NCBI RefSeq assembly: GCF_008704495.1
Contig: NZ_CP023699.1
Coordinates: 9,982,001 to 10,046,000 of the forward strand
Length of the DNA: 64,000 bases
Source: Streptomyces kanamyceticus
GTDB taxonomy: Bacteria > Actinomycetota > Actinomycetes > Streptomycetales > Streptomycetaceae
Direction of reading: 5' to 3'
Part shown: in pieces, positions 1-8,993 of the stretch
Layout: the number at the start of each line of letters is the position of its first letter
How positions within the stretch are numbered: position 1 is the stretch's first letter
Notes under the pieces: model-generated
What the model saw: the letters and a program-made list of their open reading frames with translations, nothing else
Databases searched by the model: none
Told to the model about the DNA's origin: nothing
Made by a program: the position numbers and the translations under genes

Positions 1-398
1 CGCCCGTCGAGGTAGGTGTTCCAGCCGACGTGATCGACATGCAAATGAGTGTTGATGACGATGTCCACGTCCTCGGGCCGGACTCCGGCGCGCGCGAGTT
101 GCGTCAGGAAGTCCGTGTCGAGGTGGCTCCAGACCGGCGCGTACGGACGCTCCTTGTGATTGCCCACACCGGTGTCCACCAGGATGTTCTTGCCCTCGCT
201 GCGCAGCAGCCAGGTCTGGATCGCGGAATTCACGACATTGGTGTCGGCATCGAGGAAATGCGGGGTCAGCCAGGTGGAGTTGTCCTTCCACGCCTCCTCG
301 GTGCTTTGCGGGAAGAAAGTGTCGGGCGACATGTCGACGGGTCCGTAGTATTCCCGGATCCGGGTGATGGTGACGTCGCCGAGCGTGATCTGGTCCAT
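1..398 (-). CDS. MBL-fold metallohydrolase, C-terminus beyond window
   Basis: The first 132 residues are visible; the gene runs off the left edge. The protein starts MDQITLGDVTITRIREYYG and contains the zinc-binding signature THLHVDHVGW (HxHxDH) near residues 118-127, preceded by a typical LVDTGVGNHK strand-turn. This fits the quorum-quenching lactonase/glyoxalase-II-like branch of metallo-beta-lactamase-fold hydrolases, but the substrate cannot be read from half a protein. The ATG is the first in-frame start after a short upstream region shared with the divergent LAL regulator gene at 559, which may control it. Confidence 0.85.
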   Translation of the reverse strand, partial: MDQITLGDVTITRIREYYGPVDMSPDTFFPQSTEEAWKDNSTWLTPHFLDADTNVVNSAIQTWLLRSEGKNILVDTGVGNHKERPYAPVWSHLDTDFLTQLARAGVRPEDVDIVINTHLHVDHVGWNTYLDG

Positions 399-558
399 GG
401 ATTTCCTCAATTCGCCGGAGGATTTTCTGGAACGCTACGAGGGGCCGGGCGCGCGCGGTATCAGTCAGGTGACTGCACTGGTCCGTGCGTCCCGCTCTTA
501 GCCTGGGGCCACGGAGCAAGGCGTTCCGTTCGACGAGCCACGATTTCGGGAGACCTCC

Positions 559-3438
559 GTGTACGAGGAGCAGGCAGGCGGAAGCCGCGCGGTCGCCGCA
601 CCGATTCCGGAGTCGGCCCCTGAGGGCGCACCACGGATCGTCGGCAGGGACGCGGAACTGACACGCCTGTTCCGCGTCGTGGACGCCGAGGCGTCGGCGG
701 AGCCGGTGCTCCTGCTGCTCGGTGACGTGGGCGTGGGGAAGAGCACGCTGCTGGACCACGCGGTACGCCGAGCCGAAGAGAGAGGCACGCGCGTCCTGCG
801 CGCGACGGGCAGCGAGTCGGAGTCGCACCTCGCCTTCTCCGCCCTGCACCTGCTGCTGCGGCCGGTATCGGATGCGGTGGACGCCCTGCCGGAGAGGCAG
901 CGCGCGGCACTGCGTGGAGCCTTCGGGGTCGGTCCGGCCCCGAAGGAGCCCGACGCGATGCTCATCGGCGTCGCCGTCCTGCATCTGCTCTCCGCCGTGG
1001 GGGAGCGAGGTGCCGTGCTCGTGGTCCTGGACGACGCGCACTGGTGCGACCACGCCTCCCTGGACGCCCTCTCCTTCGCCGCCCGACGCCTTGCGGGTGA
1101 ACCGTTCACGCTGCTCCTCGCGGCCCGGACAGGCGACCGCCCGCCGGGCTTCGACCACCACGTGCCGACCTTGACGGTGGGAGCGCTCGACGACGCCGCG
1201 GCCGGGCGGCTGCTGGAGGCGCGGCCCCGACCGATGTCCGGCCGGACGAGGCGGCAGATCCTCGACCAGGCGGCGGGCAACCCGCTGGCACTGCGCGAAC
1301 TCGCCCGGGCGGCCACGGCACACGGCACAACAGGGCCCGCCGCCCCGGCACGCGACACCTCAGGGACCCCGTCCGCAGGCCCGCTGCCGCTCACCGATCA
1401 CCTGGAACAAGTCTTCGCGGCCCGCCTGGACAACCTCCCGGCCGTCACCAGACACGCCCTGCTGCTCCTCGCCGCCATGGACACCGTCGACTCCGAGACC
1501 GCAGCTCAGGCCGCGCTGCCGGACGCCAGGGACGAGGCATGGCTGCCCGCCGAGCAGGCCGAGTTGATCCGCGGGAGCGGCCGGGGCCCGCGCTTCAGCC
1601 ATCCCCTGGTCCGCTCCGCCGTCTACCACGCCGCTTCCCCCGAAGCCCGGAGCGAGGCCCACTCCGCGCTCGCCGAACGGCTTGGCGACGAGCCGGACCG
1701 ACGGGCCTGGCACCGGGCGGCCGCGGCCACCGCCCCGGACGCGGAGGCAGCGGCCGAGCTGGCACAGACCGCCGACCGGGCGCGGCGCCGTCGCGGTCAC
1801 GCGGCAGCGGCGAGCGCCCTGCAACGCGCCGCAGACCTCGCGCCGCGACGTGCGGACAGCGCCCGGCTCCTCGTCGCGGCCGCCGGGCAGGCGGTGCTCA
1901 CCGGTGACCTCGCCTGGGTGGAGGAATTGGCCGCCGGGGTCCGCGCGCGGACCGACGACGCCGCGCTCCTGGCCGAAGCGGCCGCGCAGGTCGGACGTCT
2001 CGCCACCCTCACCGTGCGGCACACCGTGGTGTTCTCCCGACTGGCCGACGCCGCGGCGGAGTCGGCGTCCGCGCGGCCCGCCACCGCCCTCGACCTCCTG
2101 GCCGGGGCCGCCGTGACCGGCTTCTACTGCGGGCAGGAGGACCAGCGACGCCGCGTCCGAGCCGTCCTCGGGAGCCTTCCGCGGGATGCGGCAGGGGCAG
2201 CTGCGGCCGAGGCAGCCGAGTCAAGGGCGGCTGCGTCAGGGACATGGCTGCGCGCCTGGGTCCGGACCGTCGCCGACCCCTTCGACAACAGGGCCGAACT
2301 CGTCTCCCTGCTCCCGCGGATCGCCGCTGAAGCGCGAGGGCACCCCGACCGGCTCACCGCCTTCGCGGTCATGGCATGGCTCCTGGACGAGACGCCGCAG
2401 GCAGTCCGAGCCTTCGACGAGGCCTTCGACCGCTGGGGGCCGCGCGGCCCGCTGCCGGACGCGCTGGGCGGCGCGGCCGCCTGGAGCTATGTGGAACAAG
2501 GACGGTGGGGGCGGGCCCAGGAAGCCTGCGCCCGCAGCGGCGCCCTCGGCTCCGCGGTGGGCCTCGACCACACCGTGGCCTGTGCGGCAGCGGTGGAGGC
2601 CACCGTGCTCGCCTACCAGGGAGACACCGCGGCGGCCCGCGCCCGGGCCGCCACCGCGCTCGCCTTGGTGGACCCGTTGGAGAGCCGCTCGGTCGCGGTC
2701 TATGCCCGCCGCGCGCTCGGCGCCGCCGCGCTCGCGGACGGCGCGCATGACACGGCGTACGACCAACTCCGCAGGGTCTTCACGGCAGATGGCGCCCCCG
2801 TGCACTACCACGCCTCGTATCCGGCCCTCGCGGATCTCGCCGTCGCCGGGGTACGCAGCGGTCGGCGCGAGGAGGCGGGCAGGGTCGTCGAGCGCGCCGC
2901 CCGCACCCTCGCCGACGACGCGTCGCCCCGGCTGCGCGCACTGATCGAGCGGGCCCGTGGCCTGCTGGCCGACCCCGTGGACGCCGAGCCGCACTTCCGG
3001 GCGGCGCTGGCCGATCCGGTCCTGACGCACTGGCCCTTCGAGTACGCCCAGGCCCTGCTTGACCTCGCCGAGTGGCTGCGGCGCCGTCGGCGCATCGCGG
3101 AGGCGCGGGCACCGCTCGCCGAAGCTCTGGAGACCTTCCGCCGCCTCGGCGTCCGCCCGTGGACCGAGCGCGCTCGGGCCGAAGCGCGCGCCGCGGGCCT
3201 CGGCGTCGCGGACACCGCCCCCGACGCGCTCGCCGAGCTCTCCCCGCAACAACGGCAGATCGTCGGGCTCGCGGCCCGCGGCATGACCAACCGCGAGATC
3301 GGCGAGAGGCTCTTCCTGTCCCCTCGCACCGTCGGCTCCCACCTGTACCGCAGCTTCCCCAAGCTGGGCATCACCGCCCGCTCCCAGCTGCGCGACCTCC
3401 TCGAAGGCGCCCTCGCCGCCCCCGGTCAGCAGGCCTGA
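559..3438 (+). CDS. LAL-family LuxR transcriptional regulator with ATPase domain
   Basis: A 959-residue cytoplasmic regulator of the large ATP-binding LuxR (LAL/MalT-like) type. An AAA/STAND ATPase lies at the N-terminus, with Walker A GDVGVGKST near residues 55-63 and Walker B VLVVLDDAHW near 153-162. A long alpha-helical, TPR-like middle follows, and a LuxR-type HTH (LTNREIG-like MTNREIGERLFLSPRTV) occupies the last 65 residues. The length matches the family (850-1000). The GTG start is preceded by GGAG. Such proteins usually activate a neighbouring catabolic or secondary-metabolism operon after binding ATP and a small effector; the divergent MBL-fold gene is the closest candidate target. 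The effector is unknown. Confidence 0.92.
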   Translation: MYEEQAGGSRAVAAPIPESAPEGAPRIVGRDAELTRLFRVVDAEASAEPVLLLLGDVGVGKSTLLDHAVRRAEERGTRVLRATGSESESHLAFSALHLLLRPVSDAVDALPERQRAALRGAFGVGPAPKEPDAMLIGVAVLHLLSAVGERGAVLVVLDDAHWCDHASLDALSFAARRLAGEPFTLLLAARTGDRPPGFDHHVPTLTVGALDDAAAGRLLEARPRPMSGRTRRQILDQAAGNPLALRELARAATAHGTTGPAAPARDTSGTPSAGPLPLTDHLEQVFAARLDNLPAVTRHALLLLAAMDTVDSETAAQAALPDARDEAWLPAEQAELIRGSGRGPRFSHPLVRSAVYHAASPEARSEAHSALAERLGDEPDRRAWHRAAAATAPDAEAAAELAQTADRARRRRGHAAAASALQRAADLAPRRADSARLLVAAAGQAVLTGDLAWVEELAAGVRARTDDAALLAEAAAQVGRLATLTVRHTVVFSRLADAAAESASARPATALDLLAGAAVTGFYCGQEDQRRRVRAVLGSLPRDAAGAAAAEAAESRAAASGTWLRAWVRTVADPFDNRAELVSLLPRIAAEARGHPDRLTAFAVMAWLLDETPQAVRAFDEAFDRWGPRGPLPDALGGAAAWSYVEQGRWGRAQEACARSGALGSAVGLDHTVACAAAVEATVLAYQGDTAAARARAATALALVDPLESRSVAVYARRALGAAALADGAHDTAYDQLRRVFTADGAPVHYHASYPALADLAVAGVRSGRREEAGRVVERAARTLADDASPRLRALIERARGLLADPVDAEPHFRAALADPVLTHWPFEYAQALLDLAEWLRRRRRIAEARAPLAEALETFRRLGVRPWTERARAEARAAGLGVADTAPDALAELSPQQRQIVGLAARGMTNREIGERLFLSPRTVGSHLYRSFPKLGITARSQLRDLLEGALAAPGQQA

Positions 3439-3507
3439 GACGGACGCGTCGAGCGGGGCCGGGGCCGTCCTGGGCCCGATGTCAGTGCCCGGTGCGATCC
3501 TCGCCGT

Positions 3508-3774
3508 ATGGACGAGCTGATGAGGCGGCGCGTGTACGGCGCCGAACACGACGACCCGGATCCCGGCCCCCGCCCCGGCCACGCCTACCGCGAACTGTCC
3601 GGCGGGCCGCTCGACGGACTGCTCCTCGACGTGACCGGCTGGAGCGACACGCGACTTGCCGAGGGGGCGCTCCTGCTCACCGAGATAGGTGCCTACGGTC
3701 CCGGTGGCCACAGCGACTACGGGCCGAGGCCCGGCTCGGACACGATGTGGGACTGGCGAGGCGACACGCCCTGA
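3508..3774 (+). CDS. small hypothetical protein (88 aa)
   Basis: An 88-residue acidic, soluble protein with no signal peptide or membrane segment. It has a recognisable core (YRELSGGPLDGLLLDVTGW followed by an aromatic-rich tail ending DTMWDWRGDTP), reminiscent of small Streptomyces hypothetical proteins. I assign no function. It starts at an ATG after the LAL gene and converges with the MerR-HEAT gene, whose 3' end overlaps it by about 58 bp. Codon use is normal for the window, which supports it being real despite the overlap. Confidence 0.6.
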   Translation: MDELMRRRVYGAEHDDPDPGPRPGHAYRELSGGPLDGLLLDVTGWSDTRLAEGALLLTEIGAYGPGGHSDYGPRPGSDTMWDWRGDTP

Positions 3775-4784
3775 CGGTCATCCGCCGAGGACCGGAGGGT
3801 GAGTGTGTACGTCGCGGTGAGGGCGACCGCCCTGTCGTCGTCGTGGGTGAGGCGGTTGAGAGCCTGGGTGGCGATGGCTCCCGGGATGTCCGCGAGGGCT
3901 TGGGTGAGGCGTCGGCGTGCTGGGGCGTCGGTGGTGTGGTGGGTGAGGAGGTCGATCAGCCGGGTGGCGATCTGCTCGGCCCGTGCGGGATCACGTGCCA
4001 GTGCGCCGAGCGCGTCGGTCGCGTCCACGTCGTTGGCCGCTTCGACGATCATGTCGACGAGGGTGGGGATCGCCTCCGGGACCTGACGCGTGCCCAGGGC
4101 CAGTGCCGCACGTCGGCGGACTTCGACATCGGAGTCCGAGAGGGCTTCCCGCAGCAGCGCGGTCGCCTCGCTGCCCTGGATCTCGGCGATGCTCAGGACC
4201 GCACGCCCGCGCACCTCGCCCACGGGTGAGTGAAGGGCTTTGCCCAGCGCGGGCAGGGCGCTGACGCCGTTCTGGGCCAGCGCCCAGCGCAGGGCCCCGG
4301 CGACGTTCGTGTCCGCCTCGTGCAAGACGGCCTCGGCCAGGGCGTCCGCGGGCAGCGGGCCGTCGTGCGTCGAGGACAGGGCGGCGCGTTGGCGCTTCCC
4401 CGGGTTCTGTGAACCCAGGGCGTGCAGGAGCGCGACGGTCTGCAGGACGACCTGCCAGTCGTCGGGTTCCGCCGCGCTGATCCGGCGGAGCCGCGTCAGG
4501 AGCGCGGTCTCCGCCGCGATGCGCTCCCGGGTCTGCCGGATGAGGTCGTCGACGAGATACGCGGGGGTGAAGGCCGGGTCGTCGAGGGCGGCGGCCACCT
4601 CGCGCAGCGAAAGCCCCAGGGACCGCAGGCTCTCGACGTGGAAGATCCGTCGGATGTCCTGGTCGGAGTAGGTGCGGTAGCCGCCCTGGGTACGGCCCGT
4701 GGGCCGCACCAGGCCGAGGGTGTCGTAGTGGCGGAGCATGCGGGCGCTGACCCCTGAGCGCCGCGCCACGTCGCCGATCAGCAT
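3717..4784 (-). CDS. MerR-family regulator with C-terminal HEAT repeats
   Basis: A 355-residue protein. Residues 1-70 are a MerR winged-helix DNA-binding domain (MLIGDVARRSGVSARMLRHY, then GYRTYSDQDI). A dimerisation helix follows, and the C-terminal half is a series of HEAT repeats (for example VRGRAVLSIAEI, VRRRAALALGTR). I chose the ATG at 4784 because it opens the canonical MerR N-terminus; an upstream extension in the same frame looks non-coding. HEAT repeats replace the usual effector-binding domain and suggest protein-partner sensing. The gene lies 52 bp downstream of a second HEAT-repeat gene whose promoter carries a MerR-type operator, so autoregulation of the pair is likely. Confidence 0.85.
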   Translation of the reverse strand: MLIGDVARRSGVSARMLRHYDTLGLVRPTGRTQGGYRTYSDQDIRRIFHVESLRSLGLSLREVAAALDDPAFTPAYLVDDLIRQTRERIAAETALLTRLRRISAAEPDDWQVVLQTVALLHALGSQNPGKRQRAALSSTHDGPLPADALAEAVLHEADTNVAGALRWALAQNGVSALPALGKALHSPVGEVRGRAVLSIAEIQGSEATALLREALSDSDVEVRRRAALALGTRQVPEAIPTLVDMIVEAANDVDATDALGALARDPARAEQIATRLIDLLTHHTTDAPARRRLTQALADIPGAIATQALNRLTHDDDRAVALTATYTLTLRSSADDRQGVSPRQSHIVSEPGLGP

Positions 4785-4836
4785 GGTCGTCCCCGAGTCT
4801 CCATCGTCCGCACCTCTCCTGGCCGCCGGTACCGAG

Positions 4837-5532
4837 TCACTCCTCCTGGCTCTCGGCACCGAGAACCATGATCCGCTTCGCCTCGTCGAGGGCGAACTCG
4901 AATCCGATGTCCGGGTCCGACCGCAGCCGTTCGGTGGCCAGGGCGTGCTGTCGTACGCCGGGGTCGGCCGCTGTCGTCGCGGCCCGCAGGGCGGGCAGGA
5001 TCACCTCGCCGAGCGCGATCAGCGCCCGGCTCAGGCTCAGTTGCGTGGGGCGCTCGCCGCGCCCGAGCTGGCTCGCAAGGACCTCGGCCAGCGCGGCCTC
5101 TTCCCCCTCGGGCACGAGGACGACCGCCGCGCGCCAGGCGCTGCGCGCCACGTCGTCGTCGGGGTCGGTGAGATGGGCCCGGGTGAGAGCAGGCCAGGCC
5201 CGCGGGTCTCCGATCTTGGACAGGGTGTGCAGGCTCTGGCTGCGCGCCTGCGCGCGCGGTGAGCGCAGTTCGTCGATGAGCGGGGTGAGCACCGTCGCGG
5301 GGGAGTGGCGGGTGAGCGCCCAGGTCAGCATCTCGCGTACGAAGAACTCGGGCTCGACCGCGCAGCGCTCGATGAGGGGGACGACGAGCTGGGGGTCGGG
5401 CCTCGTACCGAGGGCGAGCGCTGCCTGCAGCCGCGCCGACGGGTCGGTGCTCGCCAGCTTCCGGAGAGCTCGGAGCGACTCGGTGTCCGTCAGCGTGTCC
5501 GTGGTCGTGCTCGTGTCCGTGTCCGTGGTCAT
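4837..5532 (-). CDS. HEAT-repeat protein, probably on a leaderless transcript
   Basis: A 231-residue all-helical HEAT-repeat protein (units such as LQAALALGTRPDPQLVVPLI and DDDVARSAWRAAVVLV) with a Thr/Asp-rich low-complexity N-terminus encoded by imperfect GTGTCC repeats. HEAT repeats bind other proteins, and no catalytic motif is present. The start was chosen at the ATG at 5532: no Shine-Dalgarno precedes it, and it lies seven bases after the proposed -10 hexamer, as expected for leaderless translation. A GTG two codons upstream would abut the -10. It is the first gene of an operon with the MerR-HEAT regulator, which it may bind or tune. A DNA-glycosylase-like HEAT fold (AlkD-like) is possible but not demonstrated. 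Confidence 0.75.
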   Translation of the reverse strand: MTTDTDTSTTTDTLTDTESLRALRKLASTDPSARLQAALALGTRPDPQLVVPLIERCAVEPEFFVREMLTWALTRHSPATVLTPLIDELRSPRAQARSQSLHTLSKIGDPRAWPALTRAHLTDPDDDVARSAWRAAVVLVPEGEEAALAEVLASQLGRGERPTQLSLSRALIALGEVILPALRAATTAADPGVRQHALATERLRSDPDIGFEFALDEAKRIMVLGAESQEE

Positions 5533-5538
5533 GTCCAC

Positions 5539-5569
5539 AGTGAAGACCTTGTCACGGTGTCAAGGTCAA
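5539..5569 (-). promoter_or_regulatory. MerR-type promoter/operator of the HEAT-MerR operon
   Basis: On the minus strand, -35 TTGACC (5564-5569) is separated from -10 TTCACT (5539-5544) by a 19-bp spacer, the long spacing typical of MerR-activated promoters. The spacer and -35 carry a near-perfect 23-bp palindrome (5545-5567) with arms GACCTTG and CAAGGTC, mismatched only at the centre and one symmetric pair. This resembles known MerR-family operators. Confidence 0.7.
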
Positions 5570-5602
5570 GAGCCGCCGAGCTCTGCCGCACTCCGGCTCC
5601 GA

Positions 5603-5654
5603 TTGACATGCAGCCGTTCGGGTGCCAATGATGGAAAGGCAGCCGTTCGGCTGC
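5603..5654 (+). promoter_or_regulatory. Promoter with tandem palindromic operators for the ArsR-SRPBCC gene
   Basis: TTGACA at 5603-5608 is a consensus -35; a weak -10 (AATGAT) lies at about 5627-5632. A perfect palindrome GCAGCCG-TT-CGGCTGC covers 5639-5654. A one-mismatch copy, GCAGCCG-TT-CGGGTGC, covers 5610-5625 inside the promoter spacer. Centre-to-centre distance is 29 bp. Two repressor dimers could block the promoter and early transcribed region, consistent with autorepression by the ArsR-type protein encoded at 5675. Confidence 0.7.
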
Positions 5655-5674
5655 ATGAATGGAGTGGCGAAGCA

Positions 5675-6469
5675 ATGGACGTGGTGTTCAAGGCGCTGGC
5701 CGATCCCAGCCGCCGCCGTCTCCTGGACCGGCTCAGGGACCGCAACGGGCAGACCCTGCGGGAGCTGTGCGCGGGACTGGAGATGGCCCGGCAGTCGGTC
5801 AGCAAACACCTGGCCGTGCTGGAGGCCGCCGGACTGGTGACCACGGCCAGGCGCGGACGGGAGAAGCTGCACTACCTGAACGCCGCTCCGATCAACGCCA
5901 TCGCCGAGCGATGGATCAGCCAGTTCGACCGCGAGCGGGTGAACGCGCTCGCGGACCTGAAGAGAGCATTGGAGCAACCCCTCATGGACAGCAAGACGTT
6001 CGTGTACACGACCTACATCCGCACCACACCGGAACGGCTCTGGCAGGCCCTGACCGACCCGGCCTTCACCGACCGCTACTGGGGCGTGCGCTTCACGACC
6101 GACTGGGCCGAGGGATCACCCCTCGTCTGGACGCAGGGCGGCGCCGAGATCACCCACCCCGACCAGGTCGTCCTCACCTACGAACCGCACCGCCGCCTGG
6201 CGTACACCTGGCACACCTTCACCCCGCAGTGGGCCGACGCGGTCGGCATCGGCGAGGAGGTGCGCGCCAAGCTCGCCGACGAGCGCCGCTCGCACGTCAC
6301 CTTCGACCTCGAACCCCAGGGCGAACAGGTCAAGCTGACCGTCACCCACGACTTCGACCCCGCGGGCTTCCTGCACTCCATGTGCAGCCAGGGCTGGCCG
6401 GGCATCCTCTCCAGCCTCAAGACGCTCCTGGAGACCGGCGAACCGCTCCCCGCCTCCGACGAAGGCTGA
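5675..6469 (+). CDS. ArsR-family HTH fused to an SRPBCC (AHSA1/START) ligand-binding domain
   Basis: A 264-residue two-domain protein. Residues 1-100 form an ArsR winged helix (MDVVFKALADPSRRRLLDRL, recognition region MARQSVSKHLAVLEAAGLV). Residues 106-255 form an SRPBCC domain (TTPERLWQALTDPAFTDRYWG, SHVTFDLEPQ, GWPGILSSLKTLLE). No metal-binding ELCVCDL-type cysteine motif is seen, so it is not a classical arsenic or metal sensor. In many actinobacteria these two domains are separate adjacent genes; here they are one reading frame. I infer that the SRPBCC pocket binds a hydrophobic ligand controlling DNA binding. The ATG has GGAG ten bases upstream. Two palindromes precede it. Confidence 0.88.
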   Translation: MDVVFKALADPSRRRLLDRLRDRNGQTLRELCAGLEMARQSVSKHLAVLEAAGLVTTARRGREKLHYLNAAPINAIAERWISQFDRERVNALADLKRALEQPLMDSKTFVYTTYIRTTPERLWQALTDPAFTDRYWGVRFTTDWAEGSPLVWTQGGAEITHPDQVVLTYEPHRRLAYTWHTFTPQWADAVGIGEEVRAKLADERRSHVTFDLEPQGEQVKLTVTHDFDPAGFLHSMCSQGWPGILSSLKTLLETGEPLPASDEG

Positions 6470-6504
6470 CCGGGCCACTTGCACCAGCGGGTCCGGAGGC
6501 GGGG

Positions 6505-6984
6505 TCAGGCATCCCTCCACGCCTTGCGGACCCGGGCGGCGAAATCCTTCGCCTCCTCGCGCCGGGGCACCGTGCCGTAGCGGGCCGCCAGTTCGTCGAC
6601 CGGCCCCTCGGCCTCCTCCTTCAGGTCCAGGACGAGCAGGCTCGTGCCGTCCCGCACACCGGCGCTCAGCACGATCATCGCGGCGTACTCCTCGCTCTCC
6701 CGCTGCACCTCGAGGACGTTGCCGAACGCGGCGCCCGCGGTGGCACCGAGCAGAGCGCCCAGCGGCCCTGTGACCAGCCCGAGCAGCCCGCCCGCGGCGC
6801 CGGCCCCCATCGTCGCGTCGCCCGCCTCCGCGTCGTGGCCGAGCGGAATGTCCAACGTGCCGTCGGCCGCACGCTCAAGGACCGCGACCTGGCGTACGCC
6901 CGGCAGCGGCAGGGCGTCGGCATAGGCGACCCGGCAGGTGCGCGGATCATCAAAGGGGAGAGTGACGACACGGTGGACTGCCAT
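6505..6984 (-). CDS. DUF1269-like membrane-associated protein
   Basis: 159 residues. The N-terminus has a ferredoxin-like strand pattern (VVTLPFDDPRTCRVAYADAL, VRQVAVLERAADG). It is followed by a Gly/Ala-rich hydrophobic hairpin near residues 60-90 (GAGAAGGLLGLVTGPLGALLG) that could insert into or lie on the membrane, then a soluble C-terminus. This is the usual organisation of DUF1269/YlxR-independent general-stress small proteins. No enzyme motif is visible. Single gene, converging on the ArsR-SRPBCC gene; the start ATG follows an AGGGTCGC-type weak ribosome site. Role unknown. Confidence 0.7.
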   Translation of the reverse strand: MAVHRVVTLPFDDPRTCRVAYADALPLPGVRQVAVLERAADGTLDIPLGHDAEAGDATMGAGAAGGLLGLVTGPLGALLGATAGAAFGNVLEVQRESEEYAAMIVLSAGVRDGTSLLVLDLKEEAEGPVDELAARYGTVPRREEAKDFAARVRKAWRDA

Positions 6985-7205
6985 GTGCGGCGACCCTTCT
7001 GCTCATGACGCTCAGCGATGACATTGACGCTAGGTGACGGTTCTCGCTGCCGCCACTCGCACCGGTCCCGGCCCTCGCCTCCCGCTGCCGGGGCCGTACG
7101 CATCGGTGGGATGACCGATGTGCGGCGGGCGGGAGCGCGGCCATAGTCCTGGGGAGATCGTTCGCGGTTGGCCGTTACGGGCCTGGTTGGTGGAAGGAAA
7201 CTCTG

Positions 7206-8962
7206 GTGGACTCGGTGAACATGACGGGTGCGACGGGCGAGGCCGATGCGGCGGGTGCGTATGCGGACCTGGTGTTTGTGGGCGGGCAGGTGGTCACGGT
7301 CGACGCGGAGTTCTCTGTCGCCTCGGCCCTGGCGGTGACCGGCGGGATCATCGGTGCCGTCGGCGGACGCGACGACATCGCGCCGCTCATCGGACCGGAC
7401 ACCCGCGTCATCGACCTGAGAGGAGCGACGCTGCTCCCCGGCATCAACGACTCCCATCTGCACGGTTGCGCGTTCGGCATGGCGACGCCCCCGCTCTCCC
7501 TCGACCTGAGCCATCCCACGGTGTCCTGCCTGGCGGACGCGGCAGAGGCGGTACGCGTGGCTGTGGGACGAACGCCGAAGGGGCAGTGGACAACGGGGCA
7601 CGGCTGGGACACCGGCTACCTCGCCGAGTGCGTCGCCGACCCCGCCCGGCAGCCCTCGCGGCACGACCTCGACGCGGTCAGCCCCGACCACCCGGTCGTC
7701 CTGTACTCCTTCTCCGGGCACGCCACCTGGGTCAACTCCAAGGCACTGGAGCTGATCGGCATCGACAGGAACACACCCGCGCCGCCCGGCGGGGCCATCG
7801 TCGTGGACGGGACGGGGGAGCCGACAGGACTGCTCCACGAGGGGGCGCAGGCTCTGGTGCAGAACGCGCTGCCACCGCTGAGCAAGCAGGAGCGCACCGA
7901 CGCGGTCCGAGCGGCCCTGGCCGAGTGCGCGCGCCTCGGCATCACCAGCTACACCGAGCCGGGACTGGGCCCCGGCGGCGACGGCATCATGCGGGGCGCG
8001 CTCGGCGCGCAGACCCTGGAGGTCTACCGAAGCCTGCTGGCCGACGGCGAACTGACCGCCCGCCTCGGCGTACTGCTCCTGCCCACCGGCATGGCCGGCA
8101 CCGCGCAGGAGTTCGCCGACTCGCTCACCGAACTGACCGCCCCGGGAACGACGAGGACGCGGATCCGCGCCGTCTGGCGATCCACGGGGTGAAGGTCTTC
8201 GCGGACGGCATCGTGCCCAACAAGACGTCCTGGATGCACGAGCCCTACGTCGGCGGCGGCTGCGGCTCCCTGTGCGTGGGCGGGGAGAGCGACGACGAGC
8301 GGACCGCCGAGATCGACGCCATCATCCGCCACGCCCATAGCGCCGGGTACCAGCTGGGCGTCCACGTCACCGGCGACCGGGCCTGCGACACCGTCACGGA
8401 CGCCTTCGCCGCGGCACTGGCCGCGCAACCGCGCCCCGACGCCCGCCACTACGTCATCCACGGCGACTTCCTCACCGCGCACAGCATGGAGGTGCTGGCC
8501 GCGCACGGTCTCGGAGTCAACATGAACCCCACCATCAAATGGACCGTCGCGGACATGGAGGAGGAGTTCGTGGGCGCCGACCGCGCCGCGTACGCGTGGC
8601 CCTACCGCGACGCCCTGGACGCCGGTGTGCACGTGGCGAGCGGCTCCGACGCCCCGGTCACCCACCCGGACTGGAGGCAAGGGGTGGCCACGATGGTGCT
8701 GCGCGAGTCCAAGGCCGCGGGCCGCGTGAGCGGCCCCGAGCAGCGCATCACCCTGGCCGAGGCGATCCGCACCTACACCATCGACGCGGCATGGCAGGAC
8801 TTCGCCGAGGACTGGAAGGGCTCCCTGGAGCCGGGAAAGGTCGCCGACCTGTGCGTGGTGGAGGGGGACCTGCTCACCACGGACCCGCACGACATCCCCA
8901 CCATGCCCGTCCTGCTGACGGTGATGGACGGGCGGGTCGTGCACGACGCCCTCCGCGATTGA
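7206..8962 (+). pseudogene. Amidohydrolase family protein (YtcJ-like), frameshifted
   Basis: Two adjacent frames together encode one full-length amidohydrolase of about 585 residues. The first, 7206 to about 8146, holds the N-terminal beta-sandwich and metal-site start (LPGINDSHLHG). The second, about 8147 to 8962, carries on with HGVKVFADGIVPNKTSW, the metal ligands HVTGDRACD and HGDFLT, and ASGSDAPVTHPDW. The break falls at a GGG run (8144-8146), where one added G would restore the frame. The family hydrolyses exocyclic amide or related bonds with a binuclear metal site. GTG start with GGAAGGA upstream. It could be a true pseudogene or a sequencing error. A LuxR regulator follows. Confidence 0.8.
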
Positions 8963-8993
8963 CGCCGCCGCCGCTCATGATCATCCTTTGGGG

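Noticed and set aside
461..2245. Long open frames on the minus strand and in other plus frames opposite the LAL gene
   Set aside because: They are GC-rich frame shadows with Arg/Pro/Ala composition; the plus-strand frame has full ATPase and HTH domains.
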